Assembly (NCBI GenBank): GCA_016716185.1
Contig: JADJWV010000002.1
Coordinates: 1,898,501-1,962,500 of the forward strand
Direction: 5' to 3'
DNA from: Saprospiraceae bacterium
GTDB taxonomy: Bacteria > Bacteroidota > Bacteroidia > Chitinophagales > Saprospiraceae
Length of the DNA: 64,000 nt
Positions within the stretch are counted from its first letter, which is position 1; the number at the start of each line of letters is the position of its first letter. Shown here in pieces: positions 55,101 to 62,179 of this stretch. Under the pieces are notes generated by a model. That model was not told the origin of the DNA, did not search any database, and saw nothing but the letters and a program-made list of their open reading frames with translations. The position numbers were made by a program, and so were the translations under genes.

Positions 55101-55496
55101 CGATACGCCGCCCATGATAAACTTAGGAACCTTCGTACCAAAGCGCGTATCGTGCCACCAACCCAATCCTCCTTCAATGGTCGTGTAAAATTGTGTGGGT
55201 TCATTGCCTGTCCTTTGGGTGCTCATCCAGCTGCTGCTCAATCCCGTTTGAAAGCGATCGGGCCCCGGATACTTTTGAAATATCGGATAAGCTGCACTGT
55301 ACATGGTATATCCCGAACCAAAGGATTTGTCTGTGATGTTTTCTGTTGAGATCCACGTAAATCCACTTTTGGTGGCGTTGACTACTTGTGCACAGCTATT
55401 GTTATTTATGGCTGCAATGATGTAAAAGAAGCAGATTGGCAAAAGTGTATTTCGACCGATTGTTAAACTTTCGATGTTAAGATATAACGATGACAT
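52170..55496 (-). CDS. Large secreted esterase: SASA domain, SdrD-B domain, T9SS tail
   Basis: This 1108-residue secreted protein has a hydrophobic N-terminal segment (about 15-37) and then a region of unclear class (about 40-560). A sialate O-acetylesterase (SASA/CE6-like) domain follows from about 560, with VFVLAGQSNMQGFGE as the nucleophile motif. FAWFQGWNDGE and a late His in YHFNNNALTF are also present. An SdrD-B-like domain (GNRVWNDLNRNGMNDPEE) and a type A T9SS tail (VHIYPVPVQNQFAIKG...) end it. It would remove acetyl groups from polysaccharides at the surface. The 289-nt stretch before it and the 287-nt stretch after it show nothing supportable. Confidence 0.8.
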   Translation of the reverse strand: MSSLYLNIESLTIGRNTLLPICFFYIIAAINNNSCAQVVNATKSGFTWISTENITDKSFGSGYTMYSAAYPIFQKYPGPDRFQTGLSSSWMSTQRTGNEPTQFYTTIEGGLGWWHDTRFGTKVPKFIMGGVSYNFYAWANGPGAGRSDQLPDGHRDWSTPGGKYGVAQLSNKLLWAPDGLNMSQCLNGEKLGYGYLPLPLTDPIPNTGGTNIKTGNQCWTLFLNTTNFKGPATFFLPTFWTEPVLQDPSLEGLFLDTRPSEPNVGFGIEHAGSPALISQDSTGQLYAKVNSLQYPESDEDNAILLHQITVYSPDAIWNEVENWFNGGPAVMPGFNVSGMKAVPFVNNGGAMAAEISGNGIKHDIDLNYIDNVQQNVNTMGFKFDLNKIRKSGSNFIMPEYFKLDQNNRWLAMEKGDVPNSTQLLTSPVPASARPELSYLTPKESDCHWQDPNGPWNHPGPAAGPFTADLGDGSSLTYYWYRFIDQPAIVHAKLPQEMLTKLQARVELLHKNWRHTDAYLEPPSVGRIATLDPGVIIEPPQGMEFGYVPIVTRQEKSRPKVRVFVLAGQSNMQGFGEVSDPQNLPGTLVDLIQKDSLGTWSKIGTKDNWTQLDQAYLYFERNGDTIKSNITVGQGAYDGLIGPELMFAHQLDEFYEDPVLIIKTAWGGKSLAKDFRPPSAGGTTGEFYNHMIQKVKDVTQNLSSEFPEIKIKDFEIAGFAWFQGWNDGESDSFLKEYESNLDHLVNDVRKDLNKPNLPIVIASSGQGGYEPTNDSWVQSMQNIVSVAQENVGCNDSLYGGGVGFVNSKPFYLSSSESPEDAIYHFNNNALTFLNVGKSMGDEMIKAIHAMAFCYQDCSDPVSPGIVSVGNRVWNDLNRNGMNDPEEPGIPGVSLVLWADSDGDGIPDWQGFSGVQVTDKDGYYRFGGLKPGNYIVFVWQVNNWGVGEPLHGFVSTTGFEPNANNDVDMDNNGFGNPFTDIMSGIVTLSSGEEPLHDGDPFNCYFDYDASGNNTVDFGFYDPLVSQVDNEKSKNWVHIYPVPVQNQFAIKGNLQSYQLEIFNSLGTLLRTIDLDDLSKPIDISTFSPGLYFVKTINKSHHHYQIHKILKQ

Positions 55497-55785
55497 AGTA
55501 CAAGGCTTTACTTCATCGTAAAGATAGGTACTGGAATGATGGATGTGCTAACTAAAATTTTTTAAGGCATAAAAGAGTGATACTCCTTTATCCAATTTTC
55601 AAAATGCGTCCTGTAATTCCGTTATTGAGATAAAAAATCAAAGTTATTCAAGCTCGAAGACGAAAGAACAAGTGTTAGTTTAAAAGGGTAAGAATATGTT
55701 TGGAGGGGTTGTTCAACGGTTAGTACATGTGTCGTGCGACGTTAGGAGCATGATCGTCATGTACATATTTAACGAAAGTATCATA

Positions 55786-56537
55786 TTAAAAATTGACGAT
55801 TAACCTTGTTGACCAATGTAACAAAGTTTTATTGTGATAATAATCTTGGTCATCAATATCAATTTCATCAATACTACCAATTTTGTTGCCGTTCACAATT
55901 ATGGGTTCACCTTCTACAAAAGAGTCATTTAAACTATTAAGAAATTTTAATTCTCTCGAGAAACTCCAATATATGTTCTTGTTCAGTCGAATTGAGTAGC
56001 CAATTCCACCTTCAACAATTTGATTGAAAGATTGCTGACTTGAGCCAGTTGCAATCTCAAGAAAATTAATGTTAACAGAAAAACCAGAATTTTCTAAGAG
56101 CCAAAGTCCAGCCTTCTTCCATTTTCGACATTTTGTGGTTGGCTTTATATTGCTTCGTGCTGTTGCTATCCAATCTGCATAGAGAAATGGAGTGATTGTC
56201 ATAGTAGTAGATACTAAAATAAATCTCCCGTCCAATTGTTGGTAAACTAATGTTGAATCAACTGGGTTGATGGCCGGAAGTCTGTATCTAAAACGATCAT
56301 CTTCCGATAATTCACCGTAAGCAAAACTTAACCCAAGTTGAACACGTTCTTTTTATCTCCGTCAAAATCCCTATTGAGCCTTTTATTTAAAGTGCTTATT
56401 GCATCTACAAGCTTGGTTGTATTTGCGATTGAATCCTTAAGGGCTTCATTTTCCTTCTTAAGTTCTTCGATAGTTTGTTGACCAAATAATAGGCCCATTG
56501 AAAAAATTAAGAAGGTCGTAAAAATTGCTGTTTTCAT
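55786..56537 (-). pseudogene. Frameshifted secreted coiled-coil / outer-membrane-type protein
   Basis: Two minus-strand frames form one broken gene. The first (56537-56328) encodes a signal peptide (MKTAIFTTFLIFSMGLLFG), a coiled coil (TIEELKKENEALKDSI) and then NVFNLG before a stop. Read in the next frame, the same stretch continues LGLSFAYGELSEDDRF, followed by YRLPAINPVDSTL. It then runs on to 55786 with beta-strand-rich sequence ending TRLIVNF, as in outer-membrane barrels. Restoring one T in GGTTAAG would rejoin the frames, giving about 250 residues. It could be a true pseudogene or an assembly indel. The family is unknown. Confidence 0.6.
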
Positions 56538-56739
56538 GACTTGTTTTTTTTTGTTTTGTTGTCGTTAACTTCAGTCCGTCTAAAAACTACTTACCCCAAA
56601 CCCAAAGTTAAGAAATCATATCTAATAATTGCAACAGAGACGATTTACGGAACGATAATTTTTGATATTTGGGGTCAGGAAAATTCCGTATCCATAAAAA
56701 TACTGCATCTTCCATGCTTAAATTTCATTGTCATAATCC

Positions 56740-57021
56740 TTAAATAATCGATTGGAGGTAAGCTTTGAGCTCATTTTTAACTATGATGTTGACTAATCTT
56801 CGCAGGTTAAAAGCTGTAAACATCAGTCCAACATAGCAACTTGCCCGTTTTATACCTTGTGTAGTAGTGCTGTGATGCGTTTCAAAATGAAAATCATCTA
56901 TTTTAATGCTTTCCACAAACAGATCTATCAATCTGACTTCATTGTCAGCATCAACGATCTGATCCAGGTTTTCAGCAAATAAAAAGATTTGACACCGGTC
57001 CGTTCCTTGTATGTATCGCAT
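56740..57021 (-). pseudogene. Internally deleted IS1182-type transposase
   Basis: The 93-residue frame begins MRYIQGTDRCQIFLFAENLD, then VRLIDLFVESI, like the N-terminus of IS1182-family transposases. It jumps straight to a C-terminal end: THHSTTTQGIKRASC, YVGLMFTAFNLRRLVNII. The catalytic middle, about 300 or more residues, is gone while the frame is kept. A pair of 11-bp inverted repeats (GTCTAAAAACT at 56578-56588 and 57092-57102) flanks it and could mark element ends. It cannot transpose by itself. Confidence 0.6.
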
Positions 57022-57116
57022 GCCTTAAAGATACCTACTCGAAACGATTGTATCCTTATCCTATTCAAAAAGTATTCAACAATTTCGATTGAGTTTTTAG
57101 ACAGTTTGACGGTTTT

Positions 57117-57227
57117 CGGCTTTGCGAAGGCGGGGCCTTTCAGCACTACCGTTCACTCGAAGAACCGCACTTCAATTATACGAAAAACTGTCAACCGAAG
57201 CACGTCACCCCCGCTTTTGCAAAACCG
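57117..57227. repeat. Imperfect inverted repeat, possibly attC-like
   Basis: CGGCTTTGCGAAGGCGGGG (57117-57135) and CCCCGCTTTTGCAAAACCG (57209-57227) pair at 16 of 19 positions across 73 nt. Their GC-rich, bulged form recalls integron attC sites, but the consensus core sites (RYYYAAC/GTTRRRY) are not clear, so this is only a possibility. Confidence 0.35.
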
Positions 57228-57406
57228 ATGTTACCGGATGCCCTTTTGTCTGTCAGACAGCTGAGTATGGTTGAGTTACGCACAAACCTGTCAACGAAGC
57301 GATTTACATTAACAGCTGTCATTGTCGAGCTAACACTAAGTTAGTGCTGTGGCGGAAAAAAGCAAAAAAAAATAGGGTTGGGAAAAATTCTTCTTTGGGT
57401 CGGAGG
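57228..57406. other. Non-coding stretch between the inverted repeats
   Basis: No supportable gene is seen here. It contains a short palindrome, CACTAAGTTAGTG, around 57334-57346 and A-rich runs. Confidence 0.4.
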
Positions 57407-57474
57407 AAAAAATACTCTCTTGCAAGCTTTGGTTCGTGGGTTGGCTTGTAGCGGCTTGTAAGAGTGTATTTTTT
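57407..57474. repeat. Long hairpin with A/T ends (bidirectional terminator-like)
   Basis: Two 21-nt arms, 57407-57427 and 57454-57474, pair with two mismatches around a 26-nt loop. The outer six positions are A on the left and T on the right, so on both strands a stem is followed by Ts. This could end transcription from either side, or be the remnant of a mobile element. Confidence 0.5.
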
Positions 57475-57493
57475 GTGTTTGGGGAGTTTATAG

Positions 57494-57521
57494 TATGACA
57501 AAGATTCTTATCTTTGTCATA
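57494..57521. promoter_or_regulatory. Perfect 12-bp palindrome over a promoter box (probable operator)
   Basis: TATGACAAAGAT and ATCTTTGTCATA form a perfect 12-bp inverted repeat with a 4-nt centre. The right arm contains TATCTTTG (57509-57516), an exact Bacteroidota -7 box, 32 nt upstream of the small gene at 57549. A dimeric repressor bound here would block transcription. No regulator gene is adjacent, unless the small gene itself codes for one. Confidence 0.6.
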
Positions 57522-57548
57522 CTTATAACAAATTAAACATTAACAATC

Positions 57549-57832
57549 ATGGCACAAAAAAGAAACACAGCAAAAACGGCAAAGGCTGATTTTACTCATT
57601 CAGAAGATCCAATTCCAACGGTTCTTAGTCAAATTGAAAACGAATTACTTTTTAGCAATGCTGAGAATATTATAAGTAGTGCTGAAGCACAACTTTTAGT
57701 GCTGAAGTTATTATGAGCAATTCTGAAAGCCAAATTGAACATTTGGTCGGTGTAATTAGTTCGGCTGAAGACGTGGTCTCAAGACTTTCAAGTCCATCTA
57801 AACCAAAAGATAGAGTTAGTAAAGGCAAATGA
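57549..57832 (+). pseudogene. Small gene broken by a one-base frameshift
   Basis: The frame opens with a basic start (MAQKRNTAKTAKAD) and reads 55 codons to a stop at 57716. The overlapping next frame continues with similar sequence (SAEVIMSNSESQIEHLVGVI, then SSAEDVVSRL) and a basic tail ending at 57832. Adding one base in the CTTTTAG run rejoins them into about 94 residues. The restored protein would be helical with repeated S-A-E words. I do not recognise it. It could be a true pseudogene, a programmed shift, or an assembly error. It converges on the SelO-like gene. Confidence 0.45.
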
Positions 57833-57849
57833 ATGAGACAGGATGTTAT

Positions 57850-59229
57850 CTAAACCTTCAAATGGGCTGTTAACTCCCCTAAATACTTTTGGAGTCGTTT
57901 AAGAACTGTTTTCTTTGAAATTCTCCGAGCCCTGAAATCCTTTACCAAACCGTAACAGAAAGAATCAATTTTAGTTCTGTCTTCTCCAAGATTATGTCCA
58001 AAAATTGATCCCGTACCACAAATAGGGTCGAACGGAATCTTTAGTTTTGGATCAGGCAAAACAAAATCTTCATGATTTGGCCAAATGGAGCCTCCCCAAC
58101 GTAGTAAACAATCTGAAACTAACATGAGAATAGGATTATCAAAGTTTTCCATTACATGATAAGATTGAAAGTCCACTAGAGTTGCATATAATGGATTCAG
58201 GCTGTTTTCACGAGTTTGTTGAATGTTTATTCCTTCAAAGTAGAGGGGTGCCATATCATCAATAAAGTGACTGACTTTTTCTATTTCTTTTAATTGTTCT
58301 TCATTGAAGAAATCGATAGGTTGTGAACCATAAAGAATTTTCAATCTGCCGTTTTCTTTCCAAATTTTGATGGTAGTATTAGTATTAGAAGAAGTAACAC
58401 CATATTTTCTGAGAAGTAATTCTATTTCCAATTGTACATGTTGGCCAGTTGACCCATAAGCATAAAGGCCGCCTGAGTCTTTTGGCCTTCTGTGAGCTCG
58501 CCTTGCAATTAGGCTTGCAGGTTTGTCACGAAAATCATTCTTTTCAGTGTTATGCCCTTTTTCATCAAAACCTAAGTCAAGTATCCCATAAATAGGTATT
58601 GTGCTGATACTGCTATTGCTATGGATAAATATTTTTTGAAGCAACTCTTGCATGATCAACTCAAAAATTGCGAACTCCAAAGAGTTTATTCCATTACCGT
58701 GGGAATCGTTAATAGGCTTTTTATTTGGTGCAACACCTATACCTTTTACATCAATCAATCTGTTTTCATACACTTGTTGTGAAGTGTTTTTTTTTAACAC
58801 ACTGTCATTTTCTTCTATTGAAAGTACCAAAGCCCTGCCATACCCTGGTGGTCGATAGGCATTTACTTTCGAATCACCAATTTGAATTTTGGTATTGACA
58901 TTGGTTTGAAAGGCTTGTTGTGTTGAAATGAAAGAAGTATTGTGTATTAACCAATCATCCTGTATTTGTTCAATTGCTTTCCTTTTTGTCAACCCTTTTA
59001 GACTATTTAAGTATGGATATTCAATTTCTAATGCATTATCAGTTAATTGCGGGAAATCGTGCTGTAATAGTTTATAATTTATGTAGATAACTTTTGATCC
59101 TTCCACTCGTAAGACAGTTTCGGATATAATACCAGCTTGTTCCAATTCGTCTATCGACTTTAATAAAGGGCCAGAGGTAAAGTGATTTCCAAAACCGTCA
59201 CCAATATTTATATTTCTATTCACACTCAA
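57850..59229 (-). CDS. SelO-like kinase-fold protein (tentative)
   Basis: This 459-residue protein has scattered SelO features: YGRALVLSIEEN and RLIDVKGIGVAPNKKP near 125-170 (compare SelO LQLKGAGPTPYSR), and EFAIFELIMQELL after it. PASLIARRAHRRP (about 235) and LVDFQSYHVMENFDNP near 350 compare with the DYGPF region of SelO. SelO transfers AMP from ATP to Ser, Thr or Tyr of target proteins. Key residues and the C-terminus differ, so activity is unsure and the assignment is tentative. TTG (59229) or GTG (59223) starts the frame. It is last in the minus-strand cluster, 56 nt after the TIR-WD40 gene. Confidence 0.45.
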   Translation of the reverse strand: MSVNRNINIGDGFGNHFTSGPLLKSIDELEQAGIISETVLRVEGSKVIYINYKLLQHDFPQLTDNALEIEYPYLNSLKGLTKRKAIEQIQDDWLIHNTSFISTQQAFQTNVNTKIQIGDSKVNAYRPPGYGRALVLSIEENDSVLKKNTSQQVYENRLIDVKGIGVAPNKKPINDSHGNGINSLEFAIFELIMQELLQKIFIHSNSSISTIPIYGILDLGFDEKGHNTEKNDFRDKPASLIARRAHRRPKDSGGLYAYGSTGQHVQLEIELLLRKYGVTSSNTNTTIKIWKENGRLKILYGSQPIDFFNEEQLKEIEKVSHFIDDMAPLYFEGINIQQTRENSLNPLYATLVDFQSYHVMENFDNPILMLVSDCLLRWGGSIWPNHEDFVLPDPKLKIPFDPICGTGSIFGHNLGEDRTKIDSFCYGLVKDFRARRISKKTVLKRLQKYLGELTAHLKV

Positions 59230-59285
59230 AATTGTTTTTGTCCAATTTGATTTACTGAACCGTTAATTGAATAAGTTTCATGCTT

Positions 59286-60620
59286 TCACTTACCAATTAC
59301 ATCAATGTCCCAAACTATCAATTCAGTATCATCAGAACCCGAAACTACTCTTTTGCCGTCCGCTGAAATAGCAACACCATAAACATCTCCTGTGTGCCCT
59401 TTAAGAGTTGTTATGCAATGCCCTTTCTCGAAATCCCATACTTTTACTGTTTGGTCGGCAGAACCCGAAACTGCTATTTTACCGTTCGCTGAAATAGCAA
59501 TACATAATACTGAATTTGTATGACCGGCAAATTGAGTTATGCAGTTGCCTGTTTCTGCATCCCATACTTTCACTAATCTATCGCCATGGGCAGAAACTAT
59601 TTTTTTTTCATCCTCTGATAATGTAATACCATATACGGCACCTCCATTTCCATTAAGAACATTTATACACTTTTCAGTTTCTAAATCCCAAATTCGGATA
59701 GTTTGATCACCCGAACCGGAAATAGCCATTTTCCCATTTTTAGTTAAACAGACGCTAACAACAAACTCTGTATGCCCAATTAAAGTTGACAAAACTTTTC
59801 CTCTATCAATGTCCCAAAATCTTACTTTACCGTCATGACTACCCGAAATCATTTTTTTACCGTCAGGGGTTACCGAAACACACCAGATTCCCGCTTTCTG
59901 CCCTTTGACTTTAAAAGTAGTCAAGCACTTTTCAGTAGTAGTATCCCACACCTTTACAGATTGGTCTCTCGAACCCGAAACAACAATCTTCCCATCTCCT
60001 GATAATGCAGCTGACCAAACACCGTCACTATGCCCATGTAGTATTGCAAGGCATTTCTCATTTTCAATATCCCAAACTTTAACTGTTTTATCACGAGAAG
60101 CCGAAACAACTTTATTACTATCAGGTGTCATTGAAATGCCAAGTATTGTTCTTGCATGAGCTTTTATTGTTTTGCCTCGGGGATTAGTTATTTCTTCATT
60201 TAAGATATTTTTTGAAGCACAAGTTCCACATGCGGCTAGTAACTTAAAATACTGCTCAGGTGTACCATTACGCCAATCAATGTATGCAAATTGCCTGATT
60301 GTAGTTTTAATTTCACTGTCATCTAATCGTAATGGAATGAATCTCCTTTGTTGGTTTGTCGGATCATTAAAAAGTATGGTTTGGCTTTCAAATGTTACCC
60401 AATCTGAATCCGAAGAATTACCGGACATAGCCAAAATAAGGACTCTTGATTGCTCTAAACCCTTGTTGATTTTCAGACCAATCATATCGCCTGGTTTTAT
60501 TTCCCATTCATCAAACCATACTCTCAAACCATCAGATTTTAATAGTTCAGCTAATTTTCGAACAGTAGCCTTATCCTTCGAACTATGGCTAATAAATACA
60601 TCGTATATGAAATTATTCAT
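59286..60620 (-). CDS. TIR-domain protein with seven WD40 repeats
   Basis: The N-terminal TIR domain (about 1-135) starts NFIYDVFISHSSKDK. It has the SDWVTFESQ motif, whose Glu corresponds to the NAD-cleaving residue of catalytic TIR domains. The C-terminal half (about 155-444) holds seven WD40 repeats, each ending in a KVWD-type motif (KVWDIEN, KVWDTTT, RFWDIDR, RIWDLET, KVWDAET, KVWDFEK, IVWDIDV), enough for one seven-bladed propeller. Such a pairing suggests a sensor propeller that gates NAD cleavage, as in bacterial defence or cell-death proteins; this is inference. The ATG at 60620 begins directly before the TIR core; an in-frame ATG at 60641 is less likely. It sits inside a co-directional enzyme cluster. 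Confidence 0.85.
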   Translation of the reverse strand: MNNFIYDVFISHSSKDKATVRKLAELLKSDGLRVWFDEWEIKPGDMIGLKINKGLEQSRVLILAMSGNSSDSDWVTFESQTILFNDPTNQQRRFIPLRLDDSEIKTTIRQFAYIDWRNGTPEQYFKLLAACGTCASKNILNEEITNPRGKTIKAHARTILGISMTPDSNKVVSASRDKTVKVWDIENEKCLAILHGHSDGVWSAALSGDGKIVVSGSRDQSVKVWDTTTEKCLTTFKVKGQKAGIWCVSVTPDGKKMISGSHDGKVRFWDIDRGKVLSTLIGHTEFVVSVCLTKNGKMAISGSGDQTIRIWDLETEKCINVLNGNGGAVYGITLSEDEKKIVSAHGDRLVKVWDAETGNCITQFAGHTNSVLCIAISANGKIAVSGSADQTVKVWDFEKGHCITTLKGHTGDVYGVAISADGKRVVSGSDDTELIVWDIDVIGK

Positions 60621-60651
60621 GGTAAAAAATCCACTTAGCAATTTAAATAGT

Positions 60652-61467
60652 TCAATTGGTTACTTCTTTCCATTCCACAGAATAGCTATTTACTTTTTTA
60701 TTGTTATTAAGAAAATCAATATTTGAATATCCCCCTAAATAATATTTTACAGAGGGAACATTATTGCAGCAAATTTTCACTTTGGAACTTATCAAACTTA
60801 TTAGCAGTTTATCGTCCTCGCAAACAATGTTCAACCAATCAGCATGTGTAAAATCTTGTGAAATTTTATTTTTTACGAGAACCTCTCTTTTAATAAGCCA
60901 AACATTTGTATCAACCATATTCACTCCTGAACCTGATTGACTTATTTGGTCATGAATAATGTTGCTCCCTTTCTCGATGATACCACACTCTGAAAGTAGC
61001 AAAAATTGCTCTTTAGCCTGTTGCGAATTTCTTGCCCAAGGATATTCTTCTTCCATAAAACAATAAGGTTTCCCATCTGAATAAAAGAGTTGTCTGTGAC
61101 AATGAACTGCCTCCACACTATTTAACACTGCACACCGCACCAATTCTGCAAAGTGAAAAGATTCAAATTCGTTGTCATCATCTAAAAAAGCAATCCAAAC
61201 TGTGTTAGCGTATTCAACCGCTGCATTTCGTAAATATGCTGAATGAGAAGGACCACTTATGTCTTCCGCCTTCCTTTTTATGTTTCTCCAAGAAATTGTA
61301 TGGTCACCTGAATATTCATTCTCTAAAAAAATTATAGTTTCAGAACAATCATCAACAAATACTAAGGTTTTTATTGTACCTGAGAAACATTGGGATTTAA
61401 TCGAATCAATTGCTCTTTTAAGCAACTCGCTTCTTTTCCTAGTAATTATAATAACTGTTAACTCCAT
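60652..61467 (-). CDS. Family 2 glycosyltransferase
   Basis: This 271-residue GT-A-fold enzyme starts MELTVIIITRKRSELLKRAI, with VDDCSE (nucleotide site) and FLDDDNEFES, the DxD-type metal motif. It would move a sugar from a UDP/GDP-sugar onto an acceptor. The start at 61467 lies 5 nt after the stop of the kinase-like gene, so the two are coupled. A longer start inside that gene (61539) is not needed for the fold. The sugar and acceptor are unknown; in this cluster a small molecule, glycan or protein are all possible. Confidence 0.75.
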   Translation of the reverse strand: MELTVIIITRKRSELLKRAIDSIKSQCFSGTIKTLVFVDDCSETIIFLENEYSGDHTISWRNIKRKAEDISGPSHSAYLRNAAVEYANTVWIAFLDDDNEFESFHFAELVRCAVLNSVEAVHCHRQLFYSDGKPYCFMEEEYPWARNSQQAKEQFLLLSECGIIEKGSNIIHDQISQSGSGVNMVDTNVWLIKREVLVKNKISQDFTHADWLNIVCEDDKLLISLISSKVKICCNNVPSVKYYLGGYSNIDFLNNNKKVNSYSVEWKEVTN

Positions 61468-61472
61468 TGTTT

Positions 61473-62165
61473 TTACTTTAAGTTTTTCTTTTTTAAAGCA
61501 GCTTCCATAAAAGGATTTGTACTTGGAACATTCAACCAATCAAGGATAAAGTTTGATGCACTTTCAACAGTATGCTTCGAAATATCTATTTCAAGAGTTT
61601 TTAATCGGGATTGCTTAATCAGTTCTCGCATTAATTCCTGCTCATCTATAAATTTTTGTAAATTATCATAATTGGCAGGGGATTCAGAATATGTAAGTCT
61701 TTCTTGTCTCGCTTCTTCAAAAGTTTCAACTGGTCGAGTGCAAAAAATTATTTGAAAATTTAATGCTGCAAGCCTTTCTTCTAACCAGTCAAACGAATAA
61801 TCTTTATTAGCATTAGTCAATTGAAACGCACGAGTAGAAATATGGAAACGGTCTAAAACCCAAATCCAGTGCCTCTGCAACTCAATTAGTTTCATCCAAG
61901 TGCGATATGTTTCCATTGCATATTCTTCTTCATGTGGCTGAAATGTGATTATGCTGTTTCTCTGTGAAATCGGTTTTGATTCATGTGTGTCAAGTATTTC
62001 CCATTCAGCAGAAACTAATGGTAAGTGATACCTATGAATACGACCTTTCACAATTCGTGGACTTTCTGCAATCGCAAAAGATATATCAGTCTTATGCGTT
62101 AAATGGGTTCCTTCTAAAATAATTTTCGGTAAATATGCTTCCTCTGGAATATTAATTTCTTGCAT
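61473..62165 (-). CDS. Thymidylate-kinase-like P-loop protein with altered Walker A
   Basis: This 230-residue protein resembles dTMP and deoxynucleoside kinases. The P-loop region is IILEGTHLTHKTDISF, where the usual GKS/T is HKT. The DR-motif is VLDRFHISTRAF near 104, followed by a lid-like region with Arg and Glu (CTRPVETFEEARQERL). The Gly-to-His change in Walker A may weaken ATP binding or adapt it. The product could phosphorylate a nucleoside, nucleotide or related compound, or be regulatory. It lies 14 nt after the HAD gene and 5 nt before the glycosyltransferase gene. Confidence 0.55.
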   Translation of the reverse strand: MQEINIPEEAYLPKIILEGTHLTHKTDISFAIAESPRIVKGRIHRYHLPLVSAEWEILDTHESKPISQRNSIITFQPHEEEYAMETYRTWMKLIELQRHWIWVLDRFHISTRAFQLTNANKDYSFDWLEERLAALNFQIIFCTRPVETFEEARQERLTYSESPANYDNLQKFIDEQELMRELIKQSRLKTLEIDISKHTVESASNFILDWLNVPSTNPFMEAALKKKNLK

Positions 62166-62179
62166 TTTATTTTATCTGT

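Noticed and set aside
57228..57406. A gene in the gap before the small frameshifted gene
   Set aside because: Frames here are short, cross inverted repeats and lack a convincing start.
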